DNA of 64,000 nucleotides from NCBI RefSeq assembly GCF_014643695.1, contig NZ_BMJY01000005.1, positions 146,337-210,336 on the forward strand, written 5' to 3'. The notes beneath the pieces were generated by a model. The model was not told the DNA's origin and did no database searches. It was given only the letters and a program-made list of their open reading frames with translations. Shown here in pieces: positions 42,655 to 51,174 of this stretch; position 1 is the stretch's first letter, and every line of letters begins with the position of its first letter. This DNA comes from Microbacterium album. Lineage in GTDB: Bacteria > Actinomycetota > Actinomycetes > Actinomycetales > Microbacteriaceae. The position numbers were made by a program, and so were the translations under genes.

Positions 42655-43752
42655 TCACACGGCGAGCGCATAACCGAGGGCCGCAGCGACTCCTCGGTTG
42701 ACGATTGCGCCCTGGCGCACGTTGAGGCCTTTCGCGAGGGCCGGATCCGCAGCGGCCGCGTCGTCCCACCCCTGATCGGCGATCGCGGCGATGTAAGGAA
42801 GGGTCGCGTTCGTGAGCGCACGCGTCGAGGTCTCGGGCACGGCGCCCGGCATGTTCGCCACGCAGTAATAGAGGGACCCGTGCACAGCGAACGTGGGGGC
42901 GTCGTGCGTAGTGGGCCGGGAATGCTCGAAGCAGCCTCCCTGGTCGATGGCGATATCGACGAGTACCGAACCACGCTTCATGCCTGCCACCATGTCATCG
43001 GTGACCAGCTTGGGGGTGGCCGCACCAGGCACCAGGACCGCACCGATCACAAGGTCCGCCTCCTCAAGCGCCTCCGCGATCGCGTAGCGGGTCGAGGCGC
43101 GCGTCTGCAACGCGTTGCCGTAACGGAGGTCCAGCTCGCGCAGCCGCGCGGGGTTGACGTCGAGCACGGTGACCTGCGCGCCGAGACCGAGGACGTTGAC
43201 GAGCGCATGCTCGCCCGCGACGCCTCCCCCGATCACCACAACGTTCGCACGCCGGGTTCCGGCCACACCGCCGAGCAGCGTCCCTCGCCCTCCCTGCGCA
43301 CTCATCAGGTGATACGCACCGACCAAGGCGGAAAGGCGTCCTGCCACCTCGCTCATGGGAGTGAGGAGGGGCAGCGAACGGTCTGCGAGTTGCACCGTCT
43401 CGTACGCGACCGCCGTCGCCCCCGAAGCGACGAGCGCGTCGGTGAGCGGGCGGTCGGCGGCAAGGTGCAGGTAGGTGAACAGGGTGAGGTCGGGGCGGAG
43501 ATGACGGTATTCGGGTTCAGTGGGCTCCTTGACCTTCACCAGCAGCTGCGCGTCCGCCCAGATGTCCGCCGCATCGGGCACGATCACCGCACCCGCTGCG
43601 GCGTAGTCGGTGTCCGGGATGCGCGAACCCGCCCCGGCGCCCGCCTGCACGAGCACGCGATGACCACGTCGCGTCAGGAGGTCCACGCCTGCGGGAGTGA
43701 TGGCGACGCGGTTCTCGTTGTTCTTGATCTCGGTGGGGATGCCGATGAGCAT
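42655..43752 (-). CDS. ald: Alanine dehydrogenase
   Basis: 365 residues from ATG 43752, with MLIGIPTEIKNNENRVAITPAG at the start, the catalytic-region KVKEP, the NAD-binding GGGVAGEHALVNVLGLGA and the late NMPGAVPETSTRALTNATLPY stretch. It oxidises L-alanine to pyruvate and ammonia (reversible). It is divergent from an Lrp-family regulator, across a 131-bp gap with an inverted repeat. Kynureninase, encoded in the same island, releases alanine, which this enzyme could use. Confidence 0.95.
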   Translation of the reverse strand: MLIGIPTEIKNNENRVAITPAGVDLLTRRGHRVLVQAGAGAGSRIPDTDYAAAGAVIVPDAADIWADAQLLVKVKEPTEPEYRHLRPDLTLFTYLHLAADRPLTDALVASGATAVAYETVQLADRSLPLLTPMSEVAGRLSALVGAYHLMSAQGGRGTLLGGVAGTRRANVVVIGGGVAGEHALVNVLGLGAQVTVLDVNPARLRELDLRYGNALQTRASTRYAIAEALEEADLVIGAVLVPGAATPKLVTDDMVAGMKRGSVLVDIAIDQGGCFEHSRPTTHDAPTFAVHGSLYYCVANMPGAVPETSTRALTNATLPYIAAIADQGWDDAAAADPALAKGLNVRQGAIVNRGVAAALGYALAV

Positions 43753-43841
43753 GCCGTTCTCTCTCCTCACGGTGACAGGCGGGTGTGGCGTCCGCCGATC
43801 ACAGGCTCGCAGATTATTCGCCTCGATTTCCTATCGACTGC

Positions 43842-43879
43842 ATTTTCTACACATATCGGATCTGTATCGCGTAGAATTT
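43842..43879. promoter_or_regulatory. Candidate Lrp-type operator between ald and its regulator
   Basis: ATTTTCTAC (43842-43850) and GTAGAATTT (43871-43879) are inverted relative to one another (7 of 9 positions), in an AT-rich stretch unlike its surroundings. Position between divergent ald and Lrp genes fits an autoregulatory operator. The plus-strand start codon is only 5 nt further. Confidence 0.5.
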
Positions 43880-43883
43880 CCGC

Positions 43884-44393
43884 ATGGATCGGTTTCGCCA
43901 CAGCATCCCGACGAAGGATGTTCGCCCGCGGGAACTCGACAGCACGGACGAGAAGATCATCGCGATCCTCGCGAGAGACGGGCGCACCACGAACGCGGAT
44001 CTGGCGGCGGCGCTGGACGTGGCGCCCTCGACCGCGCACGCGCGCACGCGTTCGCTCGTGGACCGCGGAATCCTCACGGGGTTCCACGCGAGCGTCGATT
44101 ATCAACGGCTCGGCAGAGGGTTGCAGGCGATGATCGGCGTCGTTCTGCGCCCCGGTGCCCGCCACGACAGCATCGTGGCGTTTGCCGACGAGGTCCGACG
44201 GCTCCCCCAGGTCCTGCAGCTCTTCTTCGTCGGCGGCGCGGACGACTTCCTCGTCCACATCGCCGTGGAGAACGCGTCTGAGGTGCGCGAGTTCGTCGTG
44301 AATCACCTTTCGACCCAGCAGTCGGTCGCCACCACGCGCACCAGCATCGTCTTCGAATACCATCGCAACGCCGTCGCCGCACCGTTCCGGTGA
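43884..44393 (+). CDS. Lrp/AsnC-family transcriptional regulator
   Basis: 169 residues. N-terminal winged helix with LDSTDEKIIAILARDGRTTNADLAAALDVAPSTAHARTRSL, then the RAM ligand-binding domain with VLQLFFVGGADDFLVHIAVEN. It is divergent from alanine dehydrogenase and so probably controls it in response to alanine, as AldR-type regulators do in mycobacteria. The start is ATG 43884. Confidence 0.93.
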   Translation: MDRFRHSIPTKDVRPRELDSTDEKIIAILARDGRTTNADLAAALDVAPSTAHARTRSLVDRGILTGFHASVDYQRLGRGLQAMIGVVLRPGARHDSIVAFADEVRRLPQVLQLFFVGGADDFLVHIAVENASEVREFVVNHLSTQQSVATTRTSIVFEYHRNAVAAPFR

Positions 44394-44404
44394 TGCTCGC
44401 GTTC

Positions 44405-45253
44405 CTACTCCGCGTCGACGACGCGGAGTCGGTTGCGGACCGCGCCGATCCCCTCGACGGTCACCACGACTTCCTCGCCGTCCGAGAGATACTCCGGCGG
44501 GCGCGAAGCGTGGCCGACTCCGCCAGGGGTGCCTGTCGCGATGACGTCTCCCGGCCGTAGCGTCACGATCTCGGAGACGTATCCGACGAGCGCGGCGGGA
44601 TCGAAGGCCAGATCGGACACCGGCGCGCTCTGCTTCCGCACGCCCGAGACGAAGGTCGTGATCCGCGCTGCCGCCGGGAGCTCGTCTGGTGTGACGAGCA
44701 CGGGGCCGAGCGGCGTCGTCCCTTCGAACGTCTTGCCCTGCAGCCACTGGCTCGTGCGATATTGGTGCCCGCGCACAGTGATGTCGTTCATCACTGTGAA
44801 CCCGGCGATCGCCTCGGCCGCCTCCTCCCGACTTACGCCGCGCACCGTGCGGCCGATCACCAGGGCGAGCTCTCCCTCCCAGTCGACGGTGCCCGCGACC
44901 GGTCGAGGGAGGACGATGTCGTCACCCGCGCCGATGAGCGCATCAGCATACTTCGCGAAGAGGGTCGGATGCTCCGGCAAATCGCGCCCCATCTCGAGGA
45001 TGTGCTCGCGGTAGTTCAACCCGACGCACACGATCTTCTGCGGGTGGGGCACCACGGGCGCGAACGCGGTGCGCCCGAGGCCGTCCAACGGGTGCGCGGC
45101 ACCTCGGGCCTGCGCTGCAACGGACGACCAGTCCGGGTCGCGCAGCAACGATCCGATGTCCGGATAGGAGAGGATCTCGACCGCGATCCCACCGGCACTG
45201 TCGACGCGCACGGCGCGCGTGCCGTCTCCGACGCGCAAGGTCGCGAGCCTCAT
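44405..45253 (-). CDS. Fumarylacetoacetate hydrolase family protein
   Basis: 282 residues from ATG 45253 (ATGA overlap with RidA gene). The FAH fold is seen in KIVCVGLNYREHILEMG, the metal-binding E-x-E (DWEGELALVIGR), MNDITVRGHQ and GDVIATGTPGGVGHAS. Members hydrolyse C-C bonds of acylpyruvates or decarboxylate/hydrate ring-cleavage products. Last gene of the aryl-CoA operon, so it may cut a ring-derived 1,3-dicarbonyl of the pathway; this is inference. Confidence 0.9.
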   Translation of the reverse strand: MRLATLRVGDGTRAVRVDSAGGIAVEILSYPDIGSLLRDPDWSSVAAQARGAAHPLDGLGRTAFAPVVPHPQKIVCVGLNYREHILEMGRDLPEHPTLFAKYADALIGAGDDIVLPRPVAGTVDWEGELALVIGRTVRGVSREEAAEAIAGFTVMNDITVRGHQYRTSQWLQGKTFEGTTPLGPVLVTPDELPAAARITTFVSGVRKQSAPVSDLAFDPAALVGYVSEIVTLRPGDVIATGTPGGVGHASRPPEYLSDGEEVVVTVEGIGAVRNRLRVVDAE

Positions 45254-45657
45254 GCGGTGTCCGGCTCTGCGAGCACAGCGATCCCCGCGATCTCGATCAT
45301 GGCCTCCTCTTGCCACAGCCGGTGGACACCGATCCCCGCCATCGCCGGGTAGTGGGGCCCCGCGAGCTCTCTCCATACCGCGCCGATCTCACGACCGCGC
45401 GCCTGGTAGTCGGAGACATCGGTGAGGTAGATCGTCACGCTGACCAGATCCGTGGGTTTCCCTCCGGCGGCCTCGAGTGCGGTCAAGAGGTTCCCGAACG
45501 CCCGCCGGAACTGAGCAACGATGTCCCCCGGCACGATCGAGCCGTCGGGGGCCATCGCGGTCTGCCCCGCGAGGTGCACGGTGTCGCCTGCGACGACGGC
45601 ATGGGAGAAGCCGGACGCGCGAGCGAGCTCCCGCGGATTGACAAGGAGATGCGACAT
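45250..45657 (-). CDS. RidA/YjgF-family enamine/imine deaminase
   Basis: 135 residues from ATG 45657. Conserved blocks VHLAGQTAMAPDG, QFRRAFGNLLTALEAAGG, DLVSVTIYLTDVSDY and YPAMAGIGVHRLWQEEAMIEI; the catalytic Arg of classical RidA (R-C-E/R-V-E motif) is not evident: the place is taken by VHRLWQEEAM. Such variants occur in catabolic operons. Next to the 2-aminobenzoyl-CoA monooxygenase/reductase, whose product is a cyclic enamine, hydrolysis of that enamine is a plausible role. Confidence 0.88.
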   Translation of the reverse strand: MSHLLVNPRELARASGFSHAVVAGDTVHLAGQTAMAPDGSIVPGDIVAQFRRAFGNLLTALEAAGGKPTDLVSVTIYLTDVSDYQARGREIGAVWRELAGPHYPAMAGIGVHRLWQEEAMIEIAGIAVLAEPDTA

Positions 45658-45670
45658 GAGGTCCTTTCGG

Positions 45671-48040
45671 TCAGGCGCGGACGGCAAGGGGCCGCCAGCG
45701 CGGGGGATACCCGGGATCGCTGTCCTCGGCACGAAGGTGGAGCCGCGGGCGTACGGCGTCCGTGCGGGACGTCGGCGGCTTTCGCCGCCCGGCGCGGAAC
45801 GGCAACGGCCACTGCACACCGTCGCCTCGGTACTCCTGTTCCGCCGCGGCGTGGAGCGTCCATTGCGGGTCATACAGATGGGTACGCCCGAGCGCGCACA
45901 GATCAGCGCGTCCGGCGAGGAGCAGAGAATTCACGTCGTCGTACGACGAGATCGCGCCCACCGCGATGACCGGCACGCCCCGCCGGGCGGCGACGCGATT
46001 TCGAATGGCATCGGCAAACGGCGTCTGATAGCTGCGCCCGAACTCTGGTCTCTCGTGGCCGACGACCTGCCCACTGGACACGTGGATGGCGTCCGCCCCC
46101 CGGTCGATGAACGCGGCGGCGATCGCGACGGCGTCGTCGATCCCCACACCGCCCTCGGCCCAATCGACCGCCGAAAGCCGCACCGTGAGCGGTTTGTGGC
46201 TCGGCCAGGCGGCGCGGACGGCGTCGAACACTTCCAGCGGGTAGCGCAGGCGGTTCTCCAGCAGACCTCCGTATTCGTCGGTCCTGATGTTGCTGAGCGG
46301 GGAGAGGAAAGACGAGAGCAGATAACCGTGCGCCGCATGCAGCTCGATGAGGTCGAAGCCCGCGGAATCCGCACGGACCGCGGCCTCCGCGAACTCCCGG
46401 GTCAGGGCGTCCATGTCGGCGCGCGTGAGCTCTCGAGGCACGACGCTGCCCTCCTTGTACGGAAGCGCGGAGGGCCCCACCGGGTCCCACCCGCCCTCCT
46501 CGAGCGGGTCATCGATGCCTTCCCACATCAGGCGTGTGGATCCCTTCCGACCCGAGTGCCCCAGCTGCGCGCCGATCTTCGCCGCGGAGTGTTCGTGTAC
46601 GAAGTCGACGACACGACGCCATGCGTCCGCCTGCTCGTCGGTGTAGAGCCCGGTGCAGCCCAGCGTGATCCTCCCCGTCGCGGACGTGCCGATCATCTCG
46701 GTCATGACGAGACCGGCACCACCGAGAGCCTTGGAACCGAGGTGCACGAGGTGAAAGTCGTTCGCGAGCCCGTCCGCCGCGCTGTACATGTCCATGGGCG
46801 CCACGACGATGCGGTTGGACAGCTCGAGCTGACCGATACGAACCGGTTGGAACATCGCGGGCGCGGCCCGCCCCCCTGCTGTCGCGGCCGCGAAATGCTC
46901 GTCGATGCGTCGGGCGAACTCGGGGTCGCGGACCTCCAGGCCGTCGCGGGTGATCCGCCGCGATCGGGTGAGGAGGTTGAAGGTGAACTGGAGCGCGTCC
47001 TGCTCCGTGTACTGCCCGATGTTCTCGAACCACTCCAGGCTGGCCTGAGCGGCACGCTGCAGCGAGAGCACGACCGGGCGACGCGCGGCATCGTATGCTT
47101 CCAGGCCTTCCTCCACCGAGCCGGTTTCGCCCAGCGCCGCTGCAAGAGCGAGCGCATCCTCGAGCGCGAGCTTGGTCCCCGAACCGATAGAGAAATGCGC
47201 GGTGTGCGCCGCGTCTCCGAGCAGAACGACGTTGTCCCGGTGCCAGCGCTCGTTCCGCACAGTCGTGAAGGTGAGCCACTTCGAGTTGTTCGCCAGGAGC
47301 GTGTGTCCCTCCAACTCCTCCGCGAAGATCTCCGCCAGCCGCGCGATCGACCGCTCATCGCTCTGACCGGGGGCCAGAGTTCCGTCGGCGAGCTCCGCGA
47401 AGCCGGCCCGCTCCCACACAGCCGGGTGCATCTCGACGATGAACGTGCTCTCGGTCGCGGAGTAGGGATAGCCGTGCACCTGCATGCGCCCATACGGGGT
47501 GTCCTTGATGAGGAACGTGAAGGCCTCGAACGCCCGATCGACGGCCAACCACATGTACTTGGATCGGCGCGGGTCCAACGACTCTCCGAAGTCGTCGGCC
47601 CAGCGCGACCGGGTCTGGGAATTCAGCCCGTCGGATGCCACGACGAGGTCGTACTCCGCGGCGAGCTCGTCGATTTCCGGCGCGAGCGTCCGGAAGTGCA
47701 CGGCGACACCGAGGTCGGCACATCGCTCCTGCAGCAGCTGAAGCAGACGCTTCCGGCTCAGCGCGGAGAACCCCTGACCGCCGACCTGCAGAGCCTCTCC
47801 GCCGACCTGCACGTCGATGTCACTCCAGCGGGCCATCTCTTGGCACATCGCGGCGAACAGCACCGGGTCCGCCGACTCGATCCCAGCGAGGGTCTCGTCG
47901 CTGAAGACGACGCCGAAGCCGAACGTGTCGTCCGACGCGTTGCGCTCCCACACGGTGATGTCGGCCTGCGGGTCGACCTGCTTCATGAGAGCCGAGAAGT
48001 ACAGGCCTCCGGGGCCCCCTCCGATGACGGCAATGCGCAC
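45671..48040 (-). CDS. Fused FAD monooxygenase / Old Yellow Enzyme reductase (2-aminobenzoyl-CoA type)
   Basis: 789 residues from GTG 48040. Domain 1 (1-390) is a class A aromatic hydroxylase: GGGPGG at 7-12, ASDGLNS at 135-141 and the FAD-ribose motif GDAAHTAHFSIGSG (275-288). Domain 2 (~395-770) is an OYE: QLGHSGRKG (492-500), HAAHGYLLSSFLSP (568-581), NIRTDEYGG. This fusion is known from 2-aminobenzoyl-CoA monooxygenase/reductase of Azoarcus evansii and from proteins annotated salicylyl-CoA 5-hydroxylase. The adjacent kynureninase and aryl-CoA ligase favour anthraniloyl-CoA: hydroxylation at C5 and ring reduction to a non-aromatic enamine. Confidence 0.9.
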   Translation of the reverse strand: MRIAVIGGGPGGLYFSALMKQVDPQADITVWERNASDDTFGFGVVFSDETLAGIESADPVLFAAMCQEMARWSDIDVQVGGEALQVGGQGFSALSRKRLLQLLQERCADLGVAVHFRTLAPEIDELAAEYDLVVASDGLNSQTRSRWADDFGESLDPRRSKYMWLAVDRAFEAFTFLIKDTPYGRMQVHGYPYSATESTFIVEMHPAVWERAGFAELADGTLAPGQSDERSIARLAEIFAEELEGHTLLANNSKWLTFTTVRNERWHRDNVVLLGDAAHTAHFSIGSGTKLALEDALALAAALGETGSVEEGLEAYDAARRPVVLSLQRAAQASLEWFENIGQYTEQDALQFTFNLLTRSRRITRDGLEVRDPEFARRIDEHFAAATAGGRAAPAMFQPVRIGQLELSNRIVVAPMDMYSAADGLANDFHLVHLGSKALGGAGLVMTEMIGTSATGRITLGCTGLYTDEQADAWRRVVDFVHEHSAAKIGAQLGHSGRKGSTRLMWEGIDDPLEEGGWDPVGPSALPYKEGSVVPRELTRADMDALTREFAEAAVRADSAGFDLIELHAAHGYLLSSFLSPLSNIRTDEYGGLLENRLRYPLEVFDAVRAAWPSHKPLTVRLSAVDWAEGGVGIDDAVAIAAAFIDRGADAIHVSSGQVVGHERPEFGRSYQTPFADAIRNRVAARRGVPVIAVGAISSYDDVNSLLLAGRADLCALGRTHLYDPQWTLHAAAEQEYRGDGVQWPLPFRAGRRKPPTSRTDAVRPRLHLRAEDSDPGYPPRWRPLAVRA

Positions 48041-48059
48041 GATGTGCTCCTTCTCCTCG

Positions 48060-48923
48060 TCAAGATCCGTCGACCGCTGCCGGCCGGCGGATCATTCCCT
48101 GCTGCGCCACCGAGGCGACGTGCACGCCGGCCTCGCTGAAGTAGTCGCCCTTCACGAGCGCTCGACCACGACTGTGGGACACCAGTCGAATGCTGCACAG
48201 CAGCCACTCGTCGGCTCGGGCGTCGGCATGGAACCACATCGCGTGATCGAGACTCGCCGTCGTCAAACCCGGATCGGTCCAGGCGAGTCCCGAGGCGCGC
48301 AGCGCAGGCTCGAGCATGCCGTAATCGCACAGATAGATGAGCGCGAGCCGGTGCGCATCCGCTTCGTCCGGCAGCGCCTCGAATGCCCGGGCCCAGTACC
48401 GCACCTCGCGCGCGCGCTCGCCGGTGGGCTGCGCGTACAAGGGAAGCCCGAGGTGACGGATGTCGAATCCCCTGCCGTGGGCCCAGTAGGCGGCCGCAGG
48501 ATCGGCCAGCCCGCTGACCCACTCGGCGGACGTGGCCAGCCCGGTCGGCCCCTCCACGTCGGGCGCGCTTTCCGACAACAGGTCGGACGTCTCTCCGACG
48601 TGGAAGGAGCACAGCGCACTCAACACGACGCGTCCGCCTTCCGCGCCGGTCACGCGGCGAGACGAGTACGACTTGCCGTCCCGGAGGCGCTCGACGCGAT
48701 ACTCGATGCTCCCGCCGACCGTCGCCGGGGCGACGAAGAGCGAGTGAGTCGCATGCAGCGCTCGGTCCGGCGCAACGGTGCGCATCGCCGCAGCCGCCGC
48801 CTGCGCGAGCAAATCGCCCCCGTAGGACTTCGCCCAGGGCACCGTCTGCGTGCGTGCGAGGAAGACGTCCTCGCCGATCGGCTCCAGTGTGATGGCTGCC
48901 CGGAAGCCAGCGATGCCGCTCAC
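48060..48923 (-). CDS. Acyl-CoA thioesterase (TesB-like, double hotdog)
   Basis: 287 residues from GTG 48923 (GTGA overlap with the cupin gene). TesB motifs: KSYGGDLLAQAAAAAMRTV with the N-terminal hotdog, ATHSLFVAPATVGG, and the C-terminal hotdog with SLDHAMWFHADARADEWLL (catalytic Asp/His/W region) and SRGRALVKGDYFSEAG. It would release CoA from a pathway acyl-CoA or relieve CoA sequestration by dead-end aryl-CoA. Confidence 0.9.
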   Translation of the reverse strand: MSGIAGFRAAITLEPIGEDVFLARTQTVPWAKSYGGDLLAQAAAAAMRTVAPDRALHATHSLFVAPATVGGSIEYRVERLRDGKSYSSRRVTGAEGGRVVLSALCSFHVGETSDLLSESAPDVEGPTGLATSAEWVSGLADPAAAYWAHGRGFDIRHLGLPLYAQPTGERAREVRYWARAFEALPDEADAHRLALIYLCDYGMLEPALRASGLAWTDPGLTTASLDHAMWFHADARADEWLLCSIRLVSHSRGRALVKGDYFSEAGVHVASVAQQGMIRRPAAVDGS

Positions 48924-49351
48924 GCGCGCCGGAATCCCGAGAGCGTCTCATCCGGGACGTCTTCGAGGTTGACCACGATGTTGTCCGGCGTACGCGCGGT
49001 CAGCCAGACGAGCTCCTCCGTCGTGCTCATGTTGGCCTCCACGTGCGGCATGTAGGGCGGAACGAATACGAAGTCTCCCGCGGCCATGTCGACCCACTGG
49101 GCATAGTCCGCTCCGTAGTAGATCCGCGCGCGACCGCGGAGGACGTAGCCCCCGGTCTCCGCCTCGCCGTGGTGGTGCGGCAGAGAGCGGAAGCCCGGCT
49201 CGTTGCTCACCCGGCCGAACCAGATCTTCGTCGCAGGGGTGTGGTCGACGCTCACTCCGGAGACGCGGTGCGCGCCGCCGGAGTCGGCCGTGTCGGTGTG
49301 CTCTTCGCCGGCCCGGGTGACGACGGGCATGACGGTTGCGTCGATGGTCAT
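48920..49351 (-). CDS. Cupin-domain protein
   Basis: 143 residues from ATG 49351. A single cupin with metal-site motif 1 PHHHGEAETGGYVLRG (HHxE pattern) and motif 2 PPYMPHVEAN carrying the third histidine. The length is typical for monocupins, which can be dioxygenases, isomerases or binding proteins. Position between aryl-CoA ligase and thioesterase suggests a pathway step or a metabolite sensor. Not close to known 3-hydroxyanthranilate dioxygenase motifs. Confidence 0.85.
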   Translation of the reverse strand: MTIDATVMPVVTRAGEEHTDTADSGGAHRVSGVSVDHTPATKIWFGRVSNEPGFRSLPHHHGEAETGGYVLRGRARIYYGADYAQWVDMAAGDFVFVPPYMPHVEANMSTTEELVWLTARTPDNIVVNLEDVPDETLSGFRRA

Positions 49352-49375
49352 GGCGTTCCTTTCTCTGCGGCGCCC

Positions 49376-49579
49376 CTATGCGCCGACGTCGATGAGGTGC
49401 TCGAAGGCGAGGCCCAGGTCGGTGACCGCCACGGCGATCGGGGCGAGCGCCGCGAGGGCCGCGGCCCTCGTCGCGGGCGCGAGCCCTGGTCGCGCGACGA
49501 GCAGCTTCAGCTCGCCGTAGAGGCGCATCAGGTGGGCCTCTTCCTCGGTGAGCTCCGCGCCCAGAAGATCAGTCGTCAT
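49376..49579 (-). CDS. Small hypothetical protein of the anthranilate operon
   Basis: 67 residues from ATG 49579: MTTDLLGAELTEEEAHLMRLYG, then an Ala/Leu-rich amphipathic helix (ATRAAALAALAPIAVAVTDL). It sits between the CoA ligase and the cupin with short gaps (27 and 24 bp) and its own ribosome-binding region. No family recognised; a small partner subunit is possible. Confidence 0.65.
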   Translation of the reverse strand: MTTDLLGAELTEEEAHLMRLYGELKLLVARPGLAPATRAAALAALAPIAVAVTDLGLAFEHLIDVGA

Positions 49580-49606
49580 CTCGTGCCCTCCAACCCTTTC
49601 GCTATG

Positions 49607-50935
49607 TCAGTCGACCGGCCGCAGATCCGTGAGGCGTCGTGCTTTGAGCTCGAATCTGGGCAGCTCACCCGCCGTGCGGCGCCGTACATGGAACCTGAGA
49701 CCCTCGTGCGCGTCTGCGAGCTCCGTCTGCAGGGCGGCCGCGAGCACGTCCCACCGGGAGTCGACGAAGCCCTCCACCGTCTCGACGTGCAGCGAGATCT
49801 CATCGCGGATGCCCTCACGAGTGATCTCGACCTGGAACTCGTCGACCTCCCCGAACTGCCGCACGATCCCTTCGATCGCGCGCGGGTAGACGTTCGTCCC
49901 GCGAACGAGCTTCATATCGTCCACCCGGCCGATGATCCCGCCCTCGTACAGATCCCACGTACGCCCGTTCGATGCGGCGGTGTGCGGCATCTTCACGACG
50001 AGATCCTTGGTCCGATAGCGCAGCAGCGGGATCATGCTGCGGCCGAAGGACGTCGTCACGCGCTCTCCCGCCTCGCCGTAAGGGAGTTCGCTGCCCGTGT
50101 CAGGGTCGACGACCTGCTCGATGAAGTGGTCCTCGATGATGTGACAGCCGCCGGGCTGGTCCTCGGGCTCGAACATGAAGATCGTCGAGATCTCGGTCAT
50201 CCCCGCGGTGTCGTGCACCTTCGCCCCCCACTGCGCCTCGATGAGATCGCGCGTGGCGCGAGGCGTCGGCTCCCCCGACAGAATGACCACGCGGACCGGC
50301 GAGTCCTTCAGATCGAGGCCGAGGACCTCCGCTTCCTGCGCCATGCGCAGCGCATAAGTGGGCGTGGACGCCACCACCGTCACGCCGAAGTCCACGATCT
50401 GCTTGACGCGCGTCGTTGTCGTCTGGGCGCCACCGGGGATGGTCAGCGCCCCCAGCTTCTCAAGCCCATTGTGCAGCCCCCAGAACCCGATGAACGATCC
50501 GTAACCGAAGGCCACGTACCCGATGTCGTGCGGCCTGACGCCCGCCCCCCACAGGGCATAGCTCCACATCTCCGCGGCCCATGCCCAGTCTTTTCGGGAG
50601 TCGAGCGCCCGCAACGGCTGCTTACCGCTCGTGCCACTCGTCGTGTGCAATCGGATCGCCGCCTCGGCGCCCGCCACGGGCAACTCACCGTAAGGGGGAT
50701 GGGTGGCCTGGCTCTCCATCCACTCCTCGCGCGTGAGGAACGGGATGCGCTCGATGTCCGCCCAGGAGCGCAGCTGCTCGGGCTCGAACCCGGCACCCGC
50801 GAACTTCCGCCGGTAGAAGGGGCTGCGTGCCTGCGCCCACTCCGCCACCCGACGCAGCTTCGCCAACTGAAGCGCGCGCAGCTGCTCACGCGGAAGCGTC
50901 TCCGTCTTGGGGTTCCAATAAGGGGAAGTGGACAT
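49607..50935 (-). CDS. Aryl-CoA ligase, phenylacetate-CoA ligase (PaaK) family; probably anthranilate-CoA ligase
   Basis: 442 residues from ATG 50935. Adenylation-family motifs: HTTSGTSGKQPLRALDS (P-loop-like TSGTSGK), VVASTPTYALRMAQEAEVLG, LSGEP, DTAGMTEIS and a C-terminal domain beginning near RTWDLYEGGIIGRVDDMKLVRGTNVYP. PaaK-type enzymes activate aromatic acids. With a 2-aminobenzoyl-CoA-type monooxygenase/reductase in the same operon and kynureninase in the island, anthranilate is the likeliest substrate, but phenylacetate or salicylate is not excluded. First gene of the minus-strand operon running to 44405. Confidence 0.88.
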   Translation of the reverse strand: MSTSPYWNPKTETLPREQLRALQLAKLRRVAEWAQARSPFYRRKFAGAGFEPEQLRSWADIERIPFLTREEWMESQATHPPYGELPVAGAEAAIRLHTTSGTSGKQPLRALDSRKDWAWAAEMWSYALWGAGVRPHDIGYVAFGYGSFIGFWGLHNGLEKLGALTIPGGAQTTTTRVKQIVDFGVTVVASTPTYALRMAQEAEVLGLDLKDSPVRVVILSGEPTPRATRDLIEAQWGAKVHDTAGMTEISTIFMFEPEDQPGGCHIIEDHFIEQVVDPDTGSELPYGEAGERVTTSFGRSMIPLLRYRTKDLVVKMPHTAASNGRTWDLYEGGIIGRVDDMKLVRGTNVYPRAIEGIVRQFGEVDEFQVEITREGIRDEISLHVETVEGFVDSRWDVLAAALQTELADAHEGLRFHVRRRTAGELPRFELKARRLTDLRPVD

Positions 50936-50983
50936 GGGCACCTCGCGCGTGGTCGTGGATGAGCAGGGCTCGAAGTCCCTGCG

Positions 50984-51028
50984 AATGTATCACTCTCCTG
51001 ACGCGCGTCAATGTTTCGGAATGTAAAC
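50984..51028 (-). promoter_or_regulatory. Promoter of the aryl-CoA operon with upstream operator-like site
   Basis: On the minus strand TTGACG (51006-51011) and TACATT (50984-50989) with a 16-nt spacer make a good -35/-10 pair, about 50 nt from the start codon. TGACGCGCGTCA (50999-51010) is a perfect 12-nt palindrome over the -35. Just upstream lies GTTTCGGAATGTAAAC (51013-51028, plus strand), a partial dyad (GTTT...AAAC) whose relative is at 52277-52292. Confidence 0.5.
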
Positions 51029-51174
51029 AATGCGTTTCCCGCGCTGCGCGCCGCCACGGACGGGCACCGCGGCAACGCGACCCGGAATCGCGGGGTCCGT
51101 AATCTCCTCGTCGCGTGACGGGCGCTAGTGTTGCGACACGCCGCGCATCCGCGGGACCCAGACGAAAGGCACTC

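Noticed and set aside
48920..49351. Cupin as 3-hydroxyanthranilate 3,4-dioxygenase
   Set aside because: There is no kynurenine 3-monooxygenase or ACMSD-type gene in the island, and the motif spacing (PHHHGE, PPYMPH) is only that of a generic monocupin.
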